From: Trichopria drosophilae
Lineage: Eukaryota; Arthropoda; Insecta; Hymenoptera; Diapriidae
Assembly: GCA_030407085.1 (NCBI GenBank)
Contig: CM059587.1
Span: 69,285,001-69,349,000 of the forward strand
Length of the DNA: 64,000 bases
Direction of reading: 5' to 3'
Shown: positions 57,560 through 64,000 of the stretch, piece after piece
Numbering within the stretch: position 1 is the first letter of the stretch
How the letters are laid out: each line of letters begins with the position of its first letter
Translations under genes and position numbers: made by a program
Notes under the pieces: generated by a model
Database searches by the model: none
Told to the model about the DNA's origin: nothing
The model's input: only the letters and a program-made list of their open reading frames with translations

Positions 57560-58330
57560 TAAACTTATAAGATTGTTATACATAGCAGTAGCCGGGAAAA
57601 CTAGAGCTTTGCAAACAACCTGGCTTGTCCCCAGGTGGCGGATAGGGGAAAGGTCTTGTGACAAGGCACGAGGCTATGGGTGGCACGGCACCCCGCGGAC
57701 CAAGCATAAAACTCTCCAAGCTAAGGTGTGAACATACCATGCTGAGATCATGGATGGTACAGAGGGAAAGAACGTTTAGATAACGGTGGTGTCCGGGGGA
57801 GAACGCCCAAGAAGATTTCCTAGGTGTAACAGGGTCTGCCGGACTCTTCGACATTGTCCACTAGGCGTAGGGAGGAACAACATTCAGAATTCGAAAATAA
57901 CAAAAATAGGGTTTAAATCTAATAATAATGAAAACGGCTATACCTAACGGACATGTAAAGCCTGAAAAAGAGCGAAGGTAGAATCAGCGACAAAAGCGAA
58001 AGATAGATAAGGCGTGAAAAGCCAACCATGAGACTCTCAAGGAAATCCCTCAAGCAAAGAAGGCTGAGAAGATGGATTTCACTATTGTAAATCGAAACAG
58101 GAAAATGCAAAATAAAGTTAACAGCACCTTTGAAGCTTAAACCCTAGCATCTTTTCTAAGGCACTAAAAAGGAGCGAATCGAAGAGAACAAGTAAAATTG
58201 ACAGGAGCATATAACAACGCTATCAAAAACCGTAAGCGTCAACAGAGTCTAAGTTATCAAGAAAGATACTTGAATTCTCACAAGTTCTACACGAGGAATG
58301 AGACAAAGCTCCCAAAATAGGAATAGTAAG
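57560..58330 (+). repeat. GC-richer segment, possible retroelement leader
   Basis: 57580-57860 is GC-rich (CCTGGCTTGTCCCCAGGTGG, an inverted pair) and is followed by A-rich sequence with many small direct words. The style resembles 5' leaders of insect non-LTR retroelements, but no reverse transcriptase is present in the window, so this is only a suggestion. 58285-58330 recurs at 59188-59233, on the other side of the first PIF1-carrying unit. Confidence 0.3.
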
Positions 58331-58346
58331 AAAAACATACTATTAG

Positions 58347-59103
58347 TTTACGTTTGATAGAAATGTTTGATCAAACAATATATAAGTTGATCTAAATGAA
58401 AACTAAACTAATTTCGGTGATCTTAAAAAGGTCCATTATAGATCTTATTCTTGATCTTAGCTCGTGCTAAGGGTCTACTAAATTTTCAAATTACAAGATA
58501 CATTGGGAATTAGTTATATCGTTATACGACGAGTTGCTAAAATACCATCGGTCTCAATTTTTAGATTTGCTGTAGCTTTTAGAGCTGTTGCGATATCATC
58601 GGTTACTCTACCTATTCTAACGCTATTTAATAAGTTAACGAAGGCTGGATCAGTCTGTCGATGTACGATCATCAATTCAAAGTTTGCGTTAACGCATTTA
58701 GACCATGCTTCGCTTTGAAAGCAGAATTTTACTTTTTCATTCCATTTGCCTAGTGGAGGAAGTTGAAAAAAGTCACCGCATAAAATAAGTTGTATGCCTC
58801 CGAATGGTCGTTCGTTATTTCTTATGAATCTAGCCCCAGTCTCAATTTTGTAAAAATAATCGCCGTCAACCATTGAAATTTCGTCAATTATCAAGTGTTT
58901 AGTTCGCCTCCAAATTGTGCCAGCGTTGGATTTACTGAGAATTTGTTTACAACGTTCCATTGTCGCAGTCCCGCTTTAAAAACGGAATTGTCTATCCGAT
59001 TGATTAATTAACAGGCACGTCACGAACTCACCGCGGAATAGACAGGTGAATCAGCTGAGTGTGGTCCGACATATTGGGGGGCCGATCTATTCGAGATTCT
59101 TAC
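58347..59103 (-). repeat. Repeat unit carrying PIF1 fragment, copy 1
   Basis: From ACTATTAGTTTACGTTTG to GAGATTCTTACGTG this unit is repeated directly at 60295-61055. Near its left end is the palindrome TGTTTGATCAAACA. The two units differ little within the helicase fragment and more in their flanks. Confidence 0.85.
58514..58960 (-). pseudogene. PIF1-like helicase fragment, copy 1
   Basis: PIF1 unwinds DNA 5' to 3' using ATP. This 148-residue frame has the Walker B box HLIIDEISMVDG (residues ~22-33), the following block PFGGIQLILCGDFFQLPP (~52-69), FCFQSEAWSKC, and HRQTDPAFVNLLN with the RQ of a later helicase motif, ending near DGILATR. The spacing matches animal PIF1 rather than the helicase of Helitrons. 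A Walker A segment and the C-terminal half are missing. In-frame sequence extends five codons above the ATG to a possible acceptor after TTTTTAAAG, so it is probably a captured exon. It sits in a duplicated unit, so I call it a passenger and not a working gene. Confidence 0.7.
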
Positions 59104-59579
59104 GTGTCTCTTACCCCGACAGTCTCTTAAATTCGAAAGTGATACAAATAAAGTCATTTGCAAATAGCTAGAATTTTATTATCATGAAGAATTTCTACAG
59201 GAGAAATGAGACAAAGCCCCCAAAATAGTAATAGTAGATAAGGAAAGCACAATAGAAATAGTAAGACTCCTCAACCGTACTCATAGAAATACATAGAGGA
59301 ATAAATAAAAACATAGAAAGAATATAAGGGATTCAATTCAATGCCAAAAACGGAGCAGAAGAAGAAAGTAGGCAATCAGAAGTTGATGAAGAAAGTTGCT
59401 AAGTAACAAACATTTCTCGAAAACGAGATGCCCTGAAAAGCTGTAGGTCCCTTTTGTGAACGGGCGCGAGTCCCTACGGGTTCACAATCATGTGATTCTA
59501 CACCAAATCGAAGATCAGTTTTTATATTTTTACAAGCAAAAAAGCACTACACGAGAAAATGAGAAAAAAAACCTGTGTG

Positions 59580-59611
<32 letters not shown>

Positions 59612-60294
59612 TGTGTGTATGTGTGTGTGTGAATTTTGCTGTCACACAACTATCTTTTGAGATTAAAACGCTTAACAAGGAATCAAAACTTTGAACAACA
59701 AATAATAATGTTTTTTTGAACTCGACCTTTAAATTAGGAAGATGCCAACTACTTTATATCTTAACTTCATAAAATTCTAATAGAATTCATTTCCGATGAA
59801 GGACCCACCAAGCCATTCAGAAGATATGCATTTTTAAAAATGGTATTGCATTAAACTTTGACTTCTTGCAGCATTGCCAATATTCCTCGAAAATGTCTGA
59901 AACTTTACCTAAAAGTTTAGGTCAACTTATGAAATAATATATGGGGTTCTGGAAAGGGAGCACAACATTTCATATATTTTTATTCTGTTTGAAGAAAACT
60001 CTTTACGGATATATATGGATGTCCTTAGATATTGAATAAGATTAATTGCGAACAGTATATTTAGTAACCAAAAATGTCATTAATTATCGACATTGTGAAT
60101 TCAAACATAACCATATTATGTATGTTTCCTATTAGCCTACATTTGAACAGCAGGAGATAAAAAAGCCCGCAAGCACTGTTCGATATGAATTTTTTTCCAA
60201 ATGTTACTATCCTATGAACAAAATTATTATTCTATACTTAATATTAACATTCAAGCATGTGCTGAAATCAGTGTTAATTTTAAAAAACAGACTA
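59104..60294. other. Spacer between the two PIF1 units
   Basis: Holds a 59113-59165 block (TTCGAAAGTGATACAAATAA) that recurs at 62560 inside the hAT remnant, A-rich sequence, a GC-richer stretch at 59440-59480 (GGGCGCGAGTCCCTACGGG) and a GTGC microsatellite. No supported frame. Confidence 0.45.
59573..59632 (+). repeat. GTGC / TG microsatellite
   Basis: About nine GTGC units flanked by TG units. Confidence 0.9.
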
Positions 60295-61055
60295 TTAATT
60301 TACGTTTGATAGAAATGTTTGATCAAACAATATATAAGTTGATCTAAATGAAAACTAAACTAATTTCGGTGATCTTAAAAAGGTCCATTATAGATCTTAT
60401 TCTTGATCTTAGATCGCGCTAAGGGTCGACTAGATATTCAACTTACAAGATACATTGGGAATTAGTTATATCGTTATACGACGAGTTGCTAAAATACCAT
60501 CGGTCTCAATTTTTAGATTTGCTGTAGCTTTTAGAGCTGTTGCGATATCATCGGTTACTCTACCTATTCTAACGCTATTTAATAAGTTAACGAAGGCTGG
60601 ATCAGTCTGTTGATGTACGATCATCAATTCAAAGTTTGCGTTAACGCATTTAGACCATGCTTCGCTTTGAAAGCAGAATTTTACTTTTTCATTCCATTTG
60701 CCTAGTGGAGGAAGTTGAAAAAAGTCACCGCATAAAATAAGTTGTATGCCTCCGAATGGTCGTTCGTTATTTCTTATGAATCTAGCCCCAGTCTCAATTT
60801 TGTAAAAATAATCGCCGTCAACCATTGAAATTTCGTCAATTATCAAGTGTTTAGTTCGACTCCAAATTGTGCCAGCGTTGGATTTACTGAGAATTGGTTT
60901 ACAACGTTCCATTGTCGCAGTCCCGCTTTAAAAACGGAATTGTCCATCCGATTGATTTTAACAAGCACGTCACGAACCGACCGCGGAAAAGTCAGGTGAA
61001 TCTGCTGAGTGTAGTCCGACATATTGGGGGACCGATCTATTCGAGATTCTTACGT
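60295..61055 (-). repeat. Repeat unit carrying PIF1 fragment, copy 2
   Basis: Direct copy of 58347-59103 with the same end points. The sequences outside both units are unrelated, so the ends are real element or duplication boundaries. Confidence 0.85.
60466..60912 (-). pseudogene. PIF1-like helicase fragment, copy 2
   Basis: Same 148-codon frame as copy 1, differing at three bases. All three change the protein: Q6P, R19S in the IWRRTK stretch, and R101Q, which converts the conserved HRQTD to HQQTD. Losing that arginine and lacking the Walker A part argue against helicase activity. The start, stop and flanking half-exon are otherwise as in copy 1. Confidence 0.7.
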
Positions 61056-61262
61056 GGTCGTGTAACACATGTTAAACGATATCTGTCTTAATGTCTCCAG
61101 ACTCGGTAGATTTACACCAGAAATGTAATTTTAAGTAGGATGTCTGGGTAGTCGATGGGTATACGCAGGGCCGGCGGAATGAAATTTTATAGCACATGGA
61201 ATGTCTGGCAGATTATCTGAGGGCCGGGAAGGGGGGGGGGTACAAATAAATACTCATCTTTT

Positions 61263-61799
61263 TTACGCTGCAAAAGTAGCGGCAGGTGTGATTTTCTTAA
61301 TAAATACATTCATAAGCTCTTCTATGTCTAATGTATCTATAGAATTTTGGTATGTATATAATGTGGAAATATGGTTTAAACGCTTTTGAGTCGTGGTTGA
61401 TCGTAAATAATTTTTTAAGTATCTCAAATGCGAAAATGATCTTTCATTTGTACACGAGCTTGCACGGATCGTCAAAAGAACACGAAGTAATTTTGTGTAC
61501 ATAGGTACAAGTTCCCCGATTTCCGGATTCTCTTGAATAAACTTCACATCACCCAAGCATTTGAACGAAACTTTTCTTGACGATGCGATTTTGATAAACA
61601 TGTCGCGGTGCAATTGTAATTTTTGTTTATCGAAATCGTTGAATCTGTTCGAGTCAGATTTTGACACCGTGTTATTACTTAAATTGTAAAATTTAACGAC
61701 ATCCTCTATGTTACTATTCGGCTTACCTGCCACAAAATCTTCGCACGAATTTAGCAATGTCATGGTGGTTGAATTAAATCGTTCATTTATGGGCGTTGT
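61263..61799 (-). pseudogene. hAT transposase C-terminal fragment
   Basis: The minus-strand frame from 61763 (extended in frame to ~61799 by PINERFNSTT) shows the hAT dimerisation region: ENPEIGELVPMYTKLLRVLL, then ASSCTNERSFSHLRYLKNYL (residues ~101-120), RSTTTQKRLN and a C-terminal helix. This is most like transposases of the ZMYM1 / 52-kDa-repressor type. The BED finger and DDE core are absent, and a stop lies just upstream. It is enclosed by the 8-bp duplicated hAT ends, which supports the assignment. Confidence 0.85.
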
Positions 61800-61961
61800 C
61801 CATTATACTTGATATTATATACTCATATTACTTGATAAAAAATTTCAAAATATATCTTTCGATAATATTTGTTTGGTGTTTTAAAAGCATGGCCCTCGCT
61901 TGCACCCCTCTCCTCAAGACGCTTAGGTATTCTTCGTGATCGATGTATTTTGGATTCTTTT

Positions 61962-61981
61962 AACCCTAACCCTAACCCTAG
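61962..61981 (-). repeat. Three CCCTAA units
   Basis: Three hexamers of the TTAGGG type (complement), inside the hAT remnant. The insect-type pentamer occurs at 15421, so this hexamer is more likely simple sequence than a telomere relic. Confidence 0.8.
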
Positions 61982-63111
61982 TTTAATACCTCCTTGCATC
62001 AGACAAATGCAGCCGGAGTCGTTTTGCGTTTCGCAATTTTGGTTTTATACTTTCAATTCCATATATTTTAAAATTTGAAAAAATCCTTCGTTATAATTAA
62101 TAAAACTAATCGTTTTTTGTATCATACGCTGATATACGCATCATGAATTTATTTTTAAAATTGAAATTGTAATGGTTTTTTCGGAATTTTAAAATTTTGT
62201 AAAGAAGGTAACATTCTATTTTTTATATAGACGTCTTATCATCCCTGTAAAATTTGATAAGAATTTCAATTACAGAGAGAAAAATTCCTTTGGAAATATT
62301 ACAATGTTTCTAGTAATTCGAAAACAGACTCTCACTCTTTAAAACGTTTTAAAATATATTATTATTTTTGGGATAAAATAATCTAAACATCAAATAAATG
62401 ACAATGTAGCATAGTAAGTATCCCCGAAATAACAGTATATTTAAACACAAGGTGAGAGTCTGTCTTCGATTTACAAGAAATATAGTAAAATTTCCAGAGG
62501 ATTTTTTTTTTCGATATAAAACGAAAAGTACGATTTCAACATATACCCCGGCTGTCTCTTACATTCGAAAGTGATACAAATAAAGTCTAGATACAACATA
62601 AAGAAAATTTCTAGACTGCAAAGGTAGTGAATTTGTTTTATTATATTAAAAATATTACTTCGAATGAAAAAATTTGAATTTTTAGACCTAATAATCTGAA
62701 GTTCATAATTAAGCCACAAATCCAAATCCCGAAATGCGCGAATTAAAATCTGTTTCCTGAGATTCGCTTGTTGCTTAATTATAAACTTAAGTGTTGAACT
62801 TTCTTGGACATTATTGTTAGAAATCGTAAAAATAATTGTTTGGTAACAACACATTTTATAAATTAAATTTATAATGACAAATTAAAAAACCATCTCCCGA
62901 CAGTTTTCATCGGATATAACTGAAATTTCTACTACAACTTTTTGACCAAATTTTGCTAAGAGGGTATTTTTATTAGATAGAAGTTATAAATAAATAATAT
63001 TTTTTATAAATTAAAAATTGTCAATAAAGATTAATTTTTTGTAGTTCTAATGTTAATTTTTTGTGATAAACAGTATGTTTATGAAGTACTTTCTGCTGAA
63101 CAAATTTTTCG

Positions 63112-63262
63112 AAACTTGGTCCGCGCTACCTCCTTAGGTTTAGGATTTAATTTTTTTAAACTTGGTTAGAGCTGCCTGCTTTTGATTTAGAATTTAATTG
63201 TGCAAAACTCGGACTGCGCTACCTATTTTAGGTTTAAAATTTCAATTTTTGAACACGGTCTG
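63112..63262 (-). repeat. ~46-bp degenerate minisatellite
   Basis: Units contain CTTGGTCCGCGCTACCT or variants (CTTGGTTAGAGCTGCCT, CTCGGACTGCGCTACCT, ACGGTCTGCGCT) followed by a TTTAGGTTTA-type tail. It sits just inside the right hAT end and is absent from the solo end at 5400. Confidence 0.75.
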
Positions 63263-63362
63263 CGCTTTAGATCTGTAGGGTATGGAATTCCATACGCTGT
63301 AAATTTCAGGGTATGGAATACTCCATACCATCCATACATATTTAGGCGGCCCTGGGTATACG

Positions 63363-64000
63363 ATGCACCTGGTTTCTAGCCAGGTCATAAAAAGCTATAA
63401 TAATTGTGGAAAGATTCTTCTGTTTGTCTCTATCAGGTTTGAAATTAATTTATTTGTTTGGTTTTGTTGAAATTAAGATTTTTTAATCGATGGATGAACA
63501 GATAATAGATTCCTAATTGACATTCGTGAAGTGGTTATATGAATTCCTATTCAAAATATTTATCATATGTTTCTGAGAAAGGTGAGATAAAAAACATAAG
63601 AAATAGTACTGCGCAAGGAATCTATTTGGGATATTTTATAAATGAATATCGATTTCATTTACCTAATAAACAGACCATAGATCACGTTTTGTTGGTGCAA
63701 CGCTTATTCAGAAGTTTGAATGTCTCACTGAAAACCGTGCCAGGAAATCAAATTATAACCAAATGCAGACAAATTAAGCGTTTAAAGAAAAACTTATTGA
63801 TTTATGTGATTAGTTCTGTATAACGTTATATAATTATAGTAAAACGTTCATTTGATACAAACATCGTGATACAAATTTTGCGTACGATATTATAAGAATT
63901 ATGAAAATTCAGACGTTACTAATAATATTGTACCGCCTCTACTCAACGTTTAATATTTTCTTTTCGAATGTTTATAGTCAAGAATAAAATAAATCACTAA
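63363..64000 (+). other. Flank of the hAT insertion, one unassigned frame
   Basis: A 94-codon frame (63539-63823) starts MNSYSKYLSYVSEKGEI and contains no domain I know. It is basic near its end. Codon content is like the AT-rich surroundings, so it may be chance or one exon of an unseen gene. Confidence 0.25.

Larger units (their letters stand above)
61166..63354 (-). mobile_element. hAT element remnant with 8-bp target duplication
   Basis: The left end is CAGGGCCGGCGGAAT and the right end reads CAGGGCCGCCTAAATATG on the minus strand. GGTATACG stands directly outside both ends (61158-61165 and 63355-63362), a perfect 8-bp target-site duplication as hAT elements make. The interior holds the C-terminal part of the transposase and ~700 bp that also occur as the solo end at 5400. 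Much of the transposase is deleted. Confidence 0.92.

Noticed and set aside
58347..61055. Helitron origin of the PIF1-like sequence
   Set aside because: The motifs match cellular PIF1 spacing (FCFQSEAW, DGILATR), there is no Rep domain, and TC/CTRR ends with a terminal hairpin were not found.
61962..61981. Vertebrate-type telomere relic
   Set aside because: Only three CCCTAA units, inside a hAT element; the insect-type TTAGG is elsewhere in the window.

Overview
The window is AT-rich eukaryotic DNA, almost certainly from an insect. The reasons are a short TTAGG-type telomere-like array at 15.4 kb, a spliced Crypton recombinase, a PIF1-helicase fragment resembling animal PIF1, and element ends of the 'CACGGAGAAAAA' type. 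A hymenopteran is a guess. Nothing looks bacterial: there are no operons, no ribosome binding sites and no CRISPR array. I find no intact host protein gene. Nearly every recognisable coding stretch belongs to a decayed mobile element, and most open reading frames are short chance frames.

Layout. 0-5 kb: inverted arms around a broken Penelope-like element, then nested palindromes. 5.4-6.5 kb: the end of a hAT element and a frameshifted transposon gene. 8.7-9.8 kb: a tiny TTAA-flanked element, a motif cluster and GGCGTAAA palindromes. 10.3-14.7 kb: a DNA transposon with ~0.48 kb inverted repeats. It carries a spliced RNase-H-like transposase gene with one stop, one frameshift and an exact 110-bp tandem duplication. 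15.0-16.1 kb: an inverted-arm repeat holding telomere-like units and a 137-bp tandem repeat. 17.0-24.3 kb: a nest bounded by inverted repeats that contains a three-exon Crypton (minus strand) and a 2.4-kb palindrome. 25.1-26.5 kb: a GC-rich, purine-rich block with a possible splice donor, the best candidate for host promoter or 5' exon sequence. 26.5-31.3 kb: AT-rich with no feature found. 31.3-31.8 kb: a cluster of end-sharing palindromes. 33.8-36.5, 39.0-39.9, 41.7-42.7, 51.3-52.7 and 53.9-55.5 kb: non-autonomous elements, several with clear TA or TTAA target sites. 43.4-44.7 kb: a ~0.6-kb tandem duplication of a decayed zinc-finger-like coding stretch. 58.3-61.1 kb: two direct copies of a unit carrying a PIF1 fragment. 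61.2-63.4 kb: a hAT remnant with a perfect 8-bp target-site duplication.

The most unusual theme is a set of small foldback elements. They share an AATAGTAT-type end, often have a GAA-loop mini-hairpin at the dyad (GCGAAGC or GCCGAAGGC), and have arms built from one repeated word (GCGTAAA or GAGCAAAAT). At two places, paralogous uninterrupted copies inside this same window show the empty site. This could be an undescribed family of palindromic mobile DNA.
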